Below are positions 26,007 to 35,666 of a stretch of DNA of 64,000 bases, in pieces (positions within the stretch are counted from its first letter, which is position 1; each line of letters begins with the position of its first letter). The DNA is from Faecalibacter sp. LW9. Its GTDB lineage: Bacteria; Bacteroidota; Bacteroidia; Flavobacteriales; Weeksellaceae. The notes under the pieces were generated by a model. It was given only the letters and a program-made list of their open reading frames with translations. It was not told the origin of the DNA and searched no databases. The stretch spans positions 3,100,001 to 3,164,000 of the forward strand of contig NZ_CP141062.1 of assembly GCF_034661295.1 (NCBI RefSeq), written 5' to 3'. The position numbers and the translations under genes were made by a program.

Positions 26007-27176
26007 ATGATAAACAATACCATTTTAACTCCTGAATTTCAGGAGTTTTTAGTTTCTATCGAAAAAGAAGACATTCGAACTATAGGTTTAAAAAAATCAC
26101 CTTTTTTAGATGTTACTTCTGCAGAAATTGCCCAACAATTAAAAGGGCTTCAAGTGGCAAAACATAAATTCCCTACGTTATATCAAACAAAAGGAATTTA
26201 TTTCCCGCCTTCGATTAATCTTGAACAAGCAAGTTCTGAAGCTACTGCTAATTACAAAGCTAGTCTTGTAAAAGGTAAAAAAATGGTTGATTTAACAGCA
26301 GGCTTAGGTATTGATTCGATTGCTTTCTCATCCACTTTCGATTCAGTTATTCATATTGAACAAAATGAACAATTGAGTGAAATTGTAGCACGAAATGTAA
26401 AAACTCTAAACCGTAACATTAATTGCTTTCATGGAAGTTTTAATGCCTATTTCCAACAAAATCCGCATGAAACTTTTGATTTGATTTACTTAGATCCAGC
26501 ACGTCGTGATGGGTCTAGCCGTAAATTTATTCTAGAAGATTTAGAACCAAATATTCTAGAATATCTTGATCTTTTCTTTGAAAAAGCAGATCAAGTGATG
26601 GTTAAATTATCTCCCCTTTTGGATTTATCTTTAACCATTCAGCAAATCCCTTGTATCAAAGAAATTCATATCGTTGCCTTAAAAAATGAAGTCAAAGATT
26701 TTTTAATTGTCTTAGAAAAAGGATTAGTAACCACTAACCCTACTATTTTTTGTGTCAACTTAGAATCTAATCAAGAACACTATTCCTACGCTTTTGAATC
26801 AGAGGCCACTAAAATTCCTGCTTTCAGCGGTGTAAGAAAATACATCTATGAACCTAATGTTTCGATTTTAAAAGCAGGTGGATTCAAAGGAATTTGTGCT
26901 TCATTTGGAGTTTATAAACTTCATCAAAACACGCATTTGTACACATCCGATCAATATAAAGCGAACTTTCCGGGTCGTATTTTTCAAGTAGAGGAAATCA
27001 TTAAAAATCCTAAAAAAGAAATCGCTAAGACAAAAGCTAATTTATTGGTAAAAAACTATCCTGAAAATATTGATTTGATCAAGAAAAAACTAAAAATTAC
27101 TGATGGTGGATCTATTACCATAATCTTTACGCAAAGTATAGAAGGGATTCATATTTTAAAAACTTCAAAAGTATAA
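26007..27176 (+). CDS. Class I SAM-dependent methyltransferase with THUMP-like domain
   Basis: The protein has 389 aa. The Rossmann motif MVDLTAGLGIDSIAFS (SAM-binding glycine loop) and VIHIEQNEQLSEIVARNVK are followed by the catalytic-type motif DLIYLDPARRDGSSRKF. The C-terminal part (SILKAGGFKGICASFGVYKLHQNTHLYTS, PGRIFQVEEI) is the THUMP-like/PG_1098-type domain common in Bacteroidota. A nucleic-acid (RNA) substrate is likely from the DPAR motif and the THUMP-like tail, but it is unproven. It starts 18 bp after the mutase stop, in the same unit. Confidence 0.86.
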   Translation: MINNTILTPEFQEFLVSIEKEDIRTIGLKKSPFLDVTSAEIAQQLKGLQVAKHKFPTLYQTKGIYFPPSINLEQASSEATANYKASLVKGKKMVDLTAGLGIDSIAFSSTFDSVIHIEQNEQLSEIVARNVKTLNRNINCFHGSFNAYFQQNPHETFDLIYLDPARRDGSSRKFILEDLEPNILEYLDLFFEKADQVMVKLSPLLDLSLTIQQIPCIKEIHIVALKNEVKDFLIVLEKGLVTTNPTIFCVNLESNQEHYSYAFESEATKIPAFSGVRKYIYEPNVSILKAGGFKGICASFGVYKLHQNTHLYTSDQYKANFPGRIFQVEEIIKNPKKEIAKTKANLLVKNYPENIDLIKKKLKITDGGSITIIFTQSIEGIHILKTSKV

Positions 27177-27226
27177 GCTTACCATTTCAATAAAAGTTTC
27201 TAATTTTATAAGGAAATTCAACCAAA

Positions 27227-29368
27227 TTGCACTACCAAACGAAATTAGAAAACTTTATTAATAGTGAGATGTTTTCAGATGGACTGAAAACTGCATTTTC
27301 AATCATTATCCCTCCCATTATTTTGGGGTATTTTGGGATGATTGATATAGGTGTAAACATTTCATTAGGCGTTATCTTAACGCATATATGTGATATCCCT
27401 GGCGTTTTAAAGGATCGAAGAAATTTTATGCTTCTATCGATACTCTCTACATTTATCATCTCCTATATCACCCGTACATTTGCAAGTCACCAATTGTTTG
27501 TTTTTATTGGGCTTCCCATCATTACATTTACAATGTCAATGCTTACCGTTTATGGGCAACGATCAACAAATCTTGGAATGTCTGTCATGTTAAGTTTTGT
27601 GATGAGTCTTTCCACAACAAATACCCATGACTTTAATCCACTCGAAAATTCACTTTTAATTCTAATAGGCGGAATATGGTATATTATTATTGCATTGACC
27701 ATTTCCCAATTCAGACCCTACAAAATGGCTCAGCAATCCTTAGCCGATTGCATGACTCATGTTGCCGATTATATTATAATTAAAAGTAAATATTACGATA
27801 CTACGATCGATACGGAACGCATTACACGTCAGTTACTAGAGGAACAAATTGTAATCCACGAAAAACAAGATTTGGTCCGTGAATTGGTGTTTAACAATAA
27901 AAAACTGATTAAAGATACTACTGTAATTGGACGATCATTGGTTTTTATCTTTTCAGACTTAAATGATATTTTCGAAAGCATTAATGCAACACATTACGAA
28001 TACGATAAACTAAATGAACGATTCGGTAAAGATGAATCGTTCAGACAAATTAATCGCATTTCGAATAAAATAGGGAATGAACTTCATTCTATTGCTTATC
28101 ACATCAACACAGGACGTAAACCAAAATCCAAATTTGATTTTGCTTACGAATTGAATAAATTAAAGGAGCAGATTAATTTATACGATAATCCTGAAGATCA
28201 TTTGCTTTTGCATAATGTATATTTGAACTTAAAACACATTATTCAGAAAATAGGGTTTATTCATCGTTTCTTTTATGAAGATAAGGTCAAAGAAAAGAAA
28301 AAGAATCCATACGATCACTTAAACAAATTTACAGCGACTAAGAGTTATGATCTTAAGAAACTGAGAGATCATTTAAACTTACAATCATCTATTTTTAGAC
28401 ATGCACTACGATTAAGTATCGTTATTACTTTTGGATATTCCATAACTTTTCTCGTTCCTTATACCGAACATAGTCATTGGATTATTTTAACTATTCTGGT
28501 GATTATGAAACCAGGTTTTAGTGTAACAAAAAGAAGAAATTATCAGCGATTATTGGGAACGGTATTTGGCGGATTTATTGGGATTTTTGTGGTTTATTTT
28601 ATTGAATCTACAGAAATTAAATTTGCCATTATGTTGATCTTAATGATATTTGCTTACACCTATTTAAGACATAAATACGTTATTGGAACGTTATTCTTAA
28701 CCGCTTATATTCTAATATCATTTAGTTTTCTTACCCAATACAATACGTTTGAAGTCATTGGAGAACGATTAACGGATACATTGATTGGAGGTACTTTAGC
28801 CTTTGTTTCGAGTTATATCATCTTTCCTTCTTGGGAGAGCAAAAACATTAAACAAAGCATACAAAAAACATTAATCGCTAATTATGATTTCTTGTATTAT
28901 ATCTTTCATTATGTGATCTACCGTGATGTGAATATGACATCTTATAAATTAGCACGTAAGAGTGTATACGTCAATATGGCTTCTGTTACTTCTATTTTTC
29001 AGCGTGTCATTTCAGAACCTAAAAAGACACAAATAAATGCGAAAGAATTAAACCGATTTACCATATTCAATCATTCTTTTGTGTCCTATTCCTTAGGATT
29101 ATTACAATTGATGCAGCGCAAAAAAGATTTAACTGTCCGATTGGAACATGTGGATTTGATGATTAAAATTCTGCAACAATTGCATAGTGTAATCTTAATC
29201 TATGGTGATTTTAAACCTAAACATCATCACAAGGATTTAATGAAAGATTTCCAGACCCCCATCTTATTTGAAGAAACAGAATTAAAGCCGGATTTAATTA
29301 CTGAAGTGTTAGAACTTTTGGAAGAAATTGTCTATGATTTAAGAAAAGTATCGACCAAATTGAATTAA
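27227..29368 (+). CDS. FUSC/YccS-like family inner-membrane protein
   Basis: The protein has 713 aa and apparently starts at TTG 27227, preceded by AAGGAA at 27210-27215; the next ATG (27266) would cut into LENFINSEMFSDGLKTAFSI, which looks conserved. Two membrane blocks of about six helices (residues 20-160 and 395-530) flank a long cytoplasmic helical region. YGQRSTNLGMSVMLSF in the first block and HSHWIILTILVIMKPGFSVTKRRNYQRLLGTVFGGFIG in the second are the FUSC signature; a further soluble tail follows. Family members are proposed aromatic-acid or p-hydroxybenzoate efflux proteins (AaeB-like). The role here is unknown. Confidence 0.86.
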   Translation: MHYQTKLENFINSEMFSDGLKTAFSIIIPPIILGYFGMIDIGVNISLGVILTHICDIPGVLKDRRNFMLLSILSTFIISYITRTFASHQLFVFIGLPIITFTMSMLTVYGQRSTNLGMSVMLSFVMSLSTTNTHDFNPLENSLLILIGGIWYIIIALTISQFRPYKMAQQSLADCMTHVADYIIIKSKYYDTTIDTERITRQLLEEQIVIHEKQDLVRELVFNNKKLIKDTTVIGRSLVFIFSDLNDIFESINATHYEYDKLNERFGKDESFRQINRISNKIGNELHSIAYHINTGRKPKSKFDFAYELNKLKEQINLYDNPEDHLLLHNVYLNLKHIIQKIGFIHRFFYEDKVKEKKKNPYDHLNKFTATKSYDLKKLRDHLNLQSSIFRHALRLSIVITFGYSITFLVPYTEHSHWIILTILVIMKPGFSVTKRRNYQRLLGTVFGGFIGIFVVYFIESTEIKFAIMLILMIFAYTYLRHKYVIGTLFLTAYILISFSFLTQYNTFEVIGERLTDTLIGGTLAFVSSYIIFPSWESKNIKQSIQKTLIANYDFLYYIFHYVIYRDVNMTSYKLARKSVYVNMASVTSIFQRVISEPKKTQINAKELNRFTIFNHSFVSYSLGLLQLMQRKKDLTVRLEHVDLMIKILQQLHSVILIYGDFKPKHHHKDLMKDFQTPILFEETELKPDLITEVLELLEEIVYDLRKVSTKLN

Positions 29369-29409
29369 TTTTGAAATTTCGTTAAATTTATAGAAATCAC
29401 ACCATCACT

Positions 29410-31206
29410 ATGAATTTAATCGATCTTTTCAACAACATTAAACCCTACGTTAAACCTTATCGTACACTGGTAATTGCCACTTTAACACTTACATTCATTG
29501 GGTCATTTACTGCCCAAGTGAATGCTTTGATATTACAATATACAGTGGATTCCATAAATGAGTTAGTAGAAGCTGGTAAAGGTTTAAGTGATGGAATGCA
29601 GATTTTATTATTTATCTCTGCGATTTTATTGACAAAAGAAGTTTTGAATCTATTCATCACTTTTGGACAAAAATACTTTGGTGAGAAATTAAGAATTTTT
29701 GTCTCTCGTGACTTAGCTCAAGCCATTATCGAAAAGATTCTTACCTATCGGATGGCTTTTTATACCAATCAAGACAATCAATCGGGAAAACTTCAAACTC
29801 GTATTGACCGTGGAATTGAAAGTTTAACACGATTAGTTCAAAATTTCTTTATTGATATCTTACCACTATTTGCCAATTCGATTGTCGCTTTATTTTTTAT
29901 GTTTAATGCCAATTTTTATGTCGGATTAGTTGGGCTTTGTATTATACCGATTTATTTTTGGATTACTCAACGTCAAGCCTTAAAATTGGGCGGATGGCGT
30001 CGAAACCTTAGAACGTATCGTGAACAAAAATCGCAAGGTATTATTGGTATTATTGATTCAATCACCGTTATTAAATCTTTTAATCGTGAAAATATTGAAG
30101 CACAAAAACAATTGGATCTGCAACATCAATTGACCGAAAATCAATTGCAAACCCGCAAAACCAGTTTTTATTATGATGGTATCAAGACATTTATTGAACA
30201 AATTGGAGTGGTATTAATCATCATACTAACAGCATATTTGGTACTGGGACAGCAAATGACCATTGGTGCTATTATGTTTCATATTCTATTATTCAATAAT
30301 GTTTCAGCTCCTATTCGACAATTGCATCGTATTTATGATGAAATGAATGATGCCATGATTTATTCAGAAAGTTTCTTTTCGATCATCAATGCAGAAGAAG
30401 AAACAGAATCATCTGGAAAATATATTGCAAAAGAATTAAAAGGTGAATTCAGAATCGAAAATGTAGATTTTTATTATCCGAATGGATTACATGCTTTAAA
30501 AAGCATAAACATGACCATTGAACCCAACAAAATCACAGCTTTAGTAGGATTATCGGGTGCTGGTAAAAGTACAGTTATCAATTTATTGGATAAGTTTTAT
30601 CAACCCAATCGTGGTAAAATCTACTTAGACGGCATCGATTTAGAAGAATATGATACTCAATTTTTGCGCGAAAACGTAGGTCTTGTCTTACAAAAGAATC
30701 ATATTTTTAACGGAAGTATCGAAGAAAATATTCGATACGGAAATATTCAAGCTACTTACGAAGAAATAGTAAATGCAGCGAAACGAGCTTATATTCATGA
30801 TCAAATTATGGATTTACCTGATGGTTATGATTCTAAAGCGCTATTACTTTCAGGAGGTCAACAGCAACGCATTGCTATAGCCCGTTTATTTTTAAAAAAT
30901 CCTCCTATTATCTTCTTGGATGAACCTACAGCGAGTTTAGATGCCATTGCCACTGAACAAATTAAAAATAGTTTAGATGCGATTAAAAAAGATCGTACAG
31001 TCATTATTATTTCTCATAGCATATCTCAAATTATTGACTCGGATTATACCTATGTTATGAAACAAGGTGAAGTTGTTGAACATGGGGTTCATGAAGACGT
31101 TTACCATCAAGGTGGAACATACAAGGAAATTTTCGATGCGATGGCAAAAAGCCTAAATATCGATAAGATTGCTAAGACTTTTGATGATGAAGAAGAAACT
31201 TTTTAA
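29410..31206 (+). CDS. ABC exporter, fused permease and ATPase
   Basis: This is a 598-aa half-transporter that works as a dimer. Residues 1-320 form six membrane helices; the nucleotide-binding domain has Walker A GLSGAGKST, Q-loop LVLQKNHIFNGSIEENIRYG, signature LSGGQQQR, Walker B PIIFLDEPTASLD and the H-loop ISHSIS. The type is MsbA/multidrug exporter. No peptidase or substrate-specific domain is present. It lies 41 bp after the FUSC gene and is probably co-transcribed. Substrate is unknown (lipid or drug). Confidence 0.92.
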   Translation: MNLIDLFNNIKPYVKPYRTLVIATLTLTFIGSFTAQVNALILQYTVDSINELVEAGKGLSDGMQILLFISAILLTKEVLNLFITFGQKYFGEKLRIFVSRDLAQAIIEKILTYRMAFYTNQDNQSGKLQTRIDRGIESLTRLVQNFFIDILPLFANSIVALFFMFNANFYVGLVGLCIIPIYFWITQRQALKLGGWRRNLRTYREQKSQGIIGIIDSITVIKSFNRENIEAQKQLDLQHQLTENQLQTRKTSFYYDGIKTFIEQIGVVLIIILTAYLVLGQQMTIGAIMFHILLFNNVSAPIRQLHRIYDEMNDAMIYSESFFSIINAEEETESSGKYIAKELKGEFRIENVDFYYPNGLHALKSINMTIEPNKITALVGLSGAGKSTVINLLDKFYQPNRGKIYLDGIDLEEYDTQFLRENVGLVLQKNHIFNGSIEENIRYGNIQATYEEIVNAAKRAYIHDQIMDLPDGYDSKALLLSGGQQQRIAIARLFLKNPPIIFLDEPTASLDAIATEQIKNSLDAIKKDRTVIIISHSISQIIDSDYTYVMKQGEVVEHGVHEDVYHQGGTYKEIFDAMAKSLNIDKIAKTFDDEEETF

Positions 31207-31264
31207 AAAATATCGATTTTTAACAAATTAATGTTAAATTTAAGAGGAATAAAGATTGAACGAT

Positions 31265-31924
31265 ATGATCAGTAGAATAATTATATTATCGCTGTTTTTG
31301 ATGCTCCTAATGGGATGTGAATCAAAAAAATCTGAACCTCTTTCAGATGACCTTTCAGAAAATATATTGGATATTCCTGTAGGTAAAGTTGGTGTGGTGA
31401 TTTATGTTGACTCTTTGCATTGTTTTAATAAACATTCTTCGAATCAAATCATCCATAATCGATTGGATAACATTTTATCAGATCTAAAGAATAACAATGA
31501 AATTAAATCATTTGTCGAATCCAAAGCAGTAGAATTTTTAAAAAATAATTATTATCAATTTGAACTTTTAAAACATTACGACCCGAGAGATTTCCTTAAC
31601 AGTACTGAACCTATGAATGAGCACGTTAATTTTGATTTTAAGCAATTGAAATCAAAATATAACTATGATGATTTACTTTTCATTAAAGTAACCACAGGAT
31701 TAGATGAAGAATCCAATGAAATGAAAAATTTAGTAGCAAAAACCTACATTAACATTCAGATTCTTGATTTGATTCAAAAAAATGTGAAGTATACGGAGTC
31801 GATTGGTGGAAGCAAATACATCGACAAACCTCTTGATCAATTGACTCCGTCATACGCACACGCCATGATTTCGAATTCTGTTGTCGAAACCATTAACATT
31901 ATCGACCAAAAATTTAAAAATTGA
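31265..31924 (+). CDS. Hypothetical lipoprotein
   Basis: The protein has 219 aa from ATG 31265; a TTG at 31256 is better spaced from AGAGGAAT and would add three residues. The signal ISRIIILSLFLMLLMGC ends in a lipobox Cys, followed by a Ser/acidic linker. The mature part contains VGVVIYVDSLHCFNKHSSNQIIHNR, a DDLLFIKVTTGLDEE strand and a helical C-terminus ending SYAHAMISNSVVETINII. No family recognised. It follows the ABC exporter by about 58 bp and a possible terminator ends the unit. Confidence 0.72.
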   Translation: MISRIIILSLFLMLLMGCESKKSEPLSDDLSENILDIPVGKVGVVIYVDSLHCFNKHSSNQIIHNRLDNILSDLKNNNEIKSFVESKAVEFLKNNYYQFELLKHYDPRDFLNSTEPMNEHVNFDFKQLKSKYNYDDLLFIKVTTGLDEESNEMKNLVAKTYINIQILDLIQKNVKYTESIGGSKYIDKPLDQLTPSYAHAMISNSVVETINIIDQKFKN

Positions 31925-31957
31925 ACTATGCTGTCAATTCGTTGACAAAATTATTGG

Positions 31958-31996
31958 AAGTCCTGTATCTCTATTCGATTCAGGATTTTTTATTTT
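31958..31996 (+). terminator. Possible terminator before the TolC unit
   Basis: AAGTCCTG and CAGGATTT form an 8-bp stem (one G-U pair) with a 15-nt loop, followed by TTTTATTTTT. The loop is long, so it is weaker than others in the window. Confidence 0.55.
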
Positions 31997-32064
31997 TAAT
32001 GAAATTCTAATATTGACTTTTATTAATGGTATATTTATTGTTAATTTTTTACTAAAAGTTTAAG

Positions 32065-33447
32065 ATGCATAGTGTACAATATTTATCTTTTATTCTGTTA
32101 TTGACTCCTATTTCTGGATTTGCACAACAATTGATTGATCCGCAACTTCGATTACCTGTTGAAAAAGCGATTGAGTCGAGTTACGAATTAAAAAATAAAC
32201 AACTCGAAGTCGAAAAAAACAATCACCAATATAACGAAGTAAAAGGAAAAAAACAACCAAGATTATCTGCAACTGCGCTGAGTGGTTATCTAAACTCGAA
32301 CGGAATCATCGATATTTCAACCAAATCAATCGATATTTTGTCCACAGAATTGTTTTCGGGTAATCAAAGATTCAATACCTCAGCAGGATTATTTACTGTG
32401 GGAGTTAACGCTACTCAAATTATATTTTCGGGATTACAAATTCCAAATGCTTTGAATGCTATTCAGGAAAAAAGTACTGCTTTAGATTATTTGAAAGAAG
32501 CCGAAAAAGAAATGATTACAAAAGACATTTTACAAACCTTTGATCAATTGATGCTATTGAGCAAAGTAGAAGAATTAATTTCAAATTCTGCAAAACGCTT
32601 GGATAAAGAGCATCTTAAAGTACAGAAAGCAATTCAAAATGGTTTAGCTATTCCATACGATCGTGAAAAAATAAAATTAGCAATGCTAGAGTTAGAAGCG
32701 CGACAAGTAGATCTGAATGGTAATCGACAATTACTGTACAAAAAATTAGAAACGTTGACGCATCTGTCTGAACAAGATCTTCAACAAATTCAATACGAAC
32801 TTACACCTATTGATATTCTTGCTTCAAGTTATACTTTAGAAAATAAAAAAGAATTAAAAGCACTTGAACACTCTGTTAAAGCTTACGAATTTTTATATCA
32901 AAAAGAAAAAGGTTCGCACTTACCACAAGTTTTTGCATTCGCGAATACCAATTATACGTCAATTTTTGGAAGTCGTTTCAAATTAAAAGATGTTGATACA
33001 TTAGGTGATGTTAATTTGAAAATGAACCAATTTTCGATGTTTCCTAATATTTTAATTGGTATTGGCGCAAAGTGGGAATTGTTAGATGGAGGACAACATA
33101 AAAATAAATTAGCACAAGCGAAGACTGACATTTTAATAAATGAAAACAAGTTAAAAGATTCCCAAGAAAAACTGAATTTATTATTAAGTAAAAACAAAAT
33201 TGATTACGAAACTTCTATTGAAAAATTGAAAGTAAATAATCAACAAAATACCATTGCAACAAATAATTTAGAAATCGCATCAAGACAATTTCAAGAAGGA
33301 TTAATAGATGTAACCGAGCGTTTGGCTGCTGAAAATGATTATTACAAAGCCAATTTAGGTTATTATGCTCAAATCTTGGATCAACGCTCTAAAACCTACG
33401 AATTACTTCAAACTTCTGGAGAATTATTTAATCAATTATCAAATTAA
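32065..33447 (+). CDS. TolC family outer-membrane efflux protein
   Basis: This 460-aa protein has a signal peptide (YLSFILLLTPISGFAQ). Two long helical hairpin repeats of the TolC fold are visible: LPVEKAIESSYELKNKQLEVEKNNHQ and QPRLSATALSGY at the start of repeat one, and NKKELKALEHSVKAYEFLYQKEKGSHLPQVFAFANTNY in repeat two. LARQFQEGLIDV-like text (ASRQFQEGLIDVTERLAAENDYYKA) is the conserved end. It forms the outer-membrane channel of a tripartite exporter with the HlyD and permease genes behind it (5-7 bp gaps). Confidence 0.92.
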   Translation: MHSVQYLSFILLLTPISGFAQQLIDPQLRLPVEKAIESSYELKNKQLEVEKNNHQYNEVKGKKQPRLSATALSGYLNSNGIIDISTKSIDILSTELFSGNQRFNTSAGLFTVGVNATQIIFSGLQIPNALNAIQEKSTALDYLKEAEKEMITKDILQTFDQLMLLSKVEELISNSAKRLDKEHLKVQKAIQNGLAIPYDREKIKLAMLELEARQVDLNGNRQLLYKKLETLTHLSEQDLQQIQYELTPIDILASSYTLENKKELKALEHSVKAYEFLYQKEKGSHLPQVFAFANTNYTSIFGSRFKLKDVDTLGDVNLKMNQFSMFPNILIGIGAKWELLDGGQHKNKLAQAKTDILINENKLKDSQEKLNLLLSKNKIDYETSIEKLKVNNQQNTIATNNLEIASRQFQEGLIDVTERLAAENDYYKANLGYYAQILDQRSKTYELLQTSGELFNQLSN

Positions 33448-33451
33448 AATC

Positions 33452-34444
33452 ATGAAAAATACACTATACTATATTTTTGCTTTAAGCGGATTAATACTTT
33501 TTACAAATTGTAAATCAACTGACAAGGAAAATAAAAAAGAAGAGCAAACTGTTTTTCAAGGTAAAATTGAGCGCGATCAAATTAGCGTTGTAACAAAAAT
33601 TCCAGGAAAAATAGATCAAATATTAGTTAACGAAGGTGATGAGGTAAAAAAAGGACAAACGCTTTTTATCTTACAATTACCAGAAGTTGATGCGAAGAAA
33701 AGTCAAGCAAAAGGTGCTGTAAATTCTGCCGAAGCTCAATACGAAATGGCTAAAAAAGGTGCTACAGATAATCAATTGAAACAATTGCGTGCAAAAGTTG
33801 CTGGCTTGAAAGAGCAATTAGATTATGCAGAAAAATCAAATCATAGACTAAAAAATATGCTTCGAGATAGTCTTGTTCCACAACAAAATTATGACGAAAT
33901 TTATGCTAAATATCAAGGCGCTAAAAACCAATATTTAGCTGCAAAAGCAGAATTAGCTGATGCCGAAAATGGTGCGCGTGTAGAGCAACAACGAATGGCT
34001 TTGGGACAAAAAGAGCGTGCTTTGGGAGCTTTGCAAGAAGTAGATGTTGCTGAGGCGGAAAGATTCATCAAAGCACCACAAGATATGACGGTTGAAACAA
34101 TTAATCTAAAAGTTGGAGAATTAGCTTTGGCTGGATATTCTATTGCAAACGGAATTTTGGAAGAAACTACATTTTTTAGATTTACAATTCCTGAGAATAA
34201 AATCGGACAATTACAAAAAAATCAAATCGTCAATTTAAAAGTTCCTTATAAAAATAATATGGTTTTGAAAGGTAAAATTGTTTCGATAAAAGTGCTTAAT
34301 TCGTATGCTAATATTTCGACTGCTTATCCTGATATCGATCAACAACAATCGCAATATGAAGTGAAAGTTGTTCCTGTTGATTATAAACAAGCTGCTCAAC
34401 TGTTGACAAAAGCAAATGTAGTTTTAGATCTTAACGCTAAATAA
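33452..34444 (+). CDS. HlyD/EmrA-family periplasmic adaptor lipoprotein
   Basis: The protein has 330 aa from ATG 33452; the frame is open further upstream inside the TolC gene, but the lipoprotein signal MKNTLYYIFALSGLILFTNC fixes the start. The lipoyl-like half-motif GKIDQILVNEGDEVKKGQTLF is followed by a coiled-coil hairpin (residues about 95-210), then KAPQDMTVETINLKVGELALAGYSI and a beta-barrel domain. It bridges the inner-membrane permease and TolC. It sits 4 bp after tolC and 6 bp before the permease gene. Confidence 0.9.
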   Translation: MKNTLYYIFALSGLILFTNCKSTDKENKKEEQTVFQGKIERDQISVVTKIPGKIDQILVNEGDEVKKGQTLFILQLPEVDAKKSQAKGAVNSAEAQYEMAKKGATDNQLKQLRAKVAGLKEQLDYAEKSNHRLKNMLRDSLVPQQNYDEIYAKYQGAKNQYLAAKAELADAENGARVEQQRMALGQKERALGALQEVDVAEAERFIKAPQDMTVETINLKVGELALAGYSIANGILEETTFFRFTIPENKIGQLQKNQIVNLKVPYKNNMVLKGKIVSIKVLNSYANISTAYPDIDQQQSQYEVKVVPVDYKQAAQLLTKANVVLDLNAK

Positions 34445-34450
34445 ATTCTG

Positions 34451-35632
34451 ATGAAAACGATTTTTCATTTAATTATACGAGAATTCAAACTTTTCTTCAA
34501 GAATCCTGTTTTACCAATTTTATTCTTGGGTGCGCCTATTATGTATGGTGTTCTGATCGGAAATGTTTATAAAAAAGGGAATGTAACCGATTTACCAATT
34601 ATTGTTGTAGATGAAGATCAGACGACGACAAGTCAGAAAATTATTCAGATGTTGGATGAAAATGAATCGGTTAAAGTTGCTGAAGTTTTACCTACAACAT
34701 ATGACTCTAAGAATAAAGCTTTAGCAATCGGAGCTGAAGTTGTGGTTGTTATTCCTCGAAACTTTCAATCTGATGTACAACAAAAAAAATTACCCGAAAT
34801 CGCTTATTTTGTAGATGCTTCAAATACGTTAACATCCAACACAGCTGCTATTGCTGTAACAACAGTATTATCTACTATGAAAGCTGGAATTTCGATAGAA
34901 ACAGCTCGGAAACAAGGCGTTCCTGAATATATTGCAATACAAAGCTACGAACCATTCAAATCAACGATGATTCGTCAAAATATCAGAAGTGGAAACTACT
35001 TATATTTTATGCTTCCAGGTGTTTTATTAACCGTATTACAACAGGTTTTATTATTAGGTTTAGCACTTTCATTTGCTTCTGAATTTGAGAATAGGACATT
35101 TAATGAATTGATCTCAAAATCATCCAATCCATTTACCATTTTATTTGTAAAAACCTTCCCTTATTTATTTATGTCAGTATTTATATATATGCTGTACTAT
35201 TGGTTCGGAATGTTTTATGACATGAAGTTAGAAACCGAATTTTGGCCATTCTTTACATCTTCTCTTGCATTTATTTTAGCCGTTTGCTTTTTAGGATTTT
35301 TAGTCAGCATTCTCCTTCCAAGCCAACTAAAAGCAACCGAAGTTTTGATGGTTGTTGCAACACCAAGTTTCATTTTAAGTGGATTTACATGGCCTTTAAG
35401 TCAAATGCCAAAATGGATTCAAGCAATTGCAGATTGCATTCCGTTAACACATTATTTGAAAATATTCCGAATACTTTTCATCGAAAAAGGCGATCCTGCG
35501 TTAATTCAACCACATTTAAATAATCTAATTGTAATAGGAAGTATTTGCTTTGTCTTATCTTTGGCTATTCTAATCGTTAAAATAAGAAAAGCTAAACAGT
35601 CGATGAAACAAATCGAAACAGAAAAGATTTAG
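34451..35632 (+). CDS. ABC-2 type transporter permease (YhhJ/YbhR-like)
   Basis: This 393-aa permease begins with TIFHLIIREFKLFFKNPVLPILFLGAP, the ABC-2 N-terminal helix motif, then a large periplasmic domain (about residues 45-170) and five further helices including PSFILSGFTWPLSQMPKWIQAIADCIPLTHYLKIFR, diagnostic of ABC2_membrane_3. Such permeases need an ATPase and usually a second permease. Neither is encoded in this operon, and the next gene is an ABC-F protein without transport function. The partner ATPase must be encoded elsewhere, or the system has been reduced. Confidence 0.9.
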   Translation: MKTIFHLIIREFKLFFKNPVLPILFLGAPIMYGVLIGNVYKKGNVTDLPIIVVDEDQTTTSQKIIQMLDENESVKVAEVLPTTYDSKNKALAIGAEVVVVIPRNFQSDVQQKKLPEIAYFVDASNTLTSNTAAIAVTTVLSTMKAGISIETARKQGVPEYIAIQSYEPFKSTMIRQNIRSGNYLYFMLPGVLLTVLQQVLLLGLALSFASEFENRTFNELISKSSNPFTILFVKTFPYLFMSVFIYMLYYWFGMFYDMKLETEFWPFFTSSLAFILAVCFLGFLVSILLPSQLKATEVLMVVATPSFILSGFTWPLSQMPKWIQAIADCIPLTHYLKIFRILFIEKGDPALIQPHLNNLIVIGSICFVLSLAILIVKIRKAKQSMKQIETEKI

Positions 35633-35666
35633 CATCTTTTTTAACTTACAAAACAGATTATAAACT

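Noticed and set aside
31881-32063. Plus-strand 60-codon frame between the lipoprotein and tolC genes
   Set aside because: It overlaps the end of the lipoprotein gene and runs through a terminator-like hairpin; no protein-like pattern apart from AT-driven hydrophobic residues.
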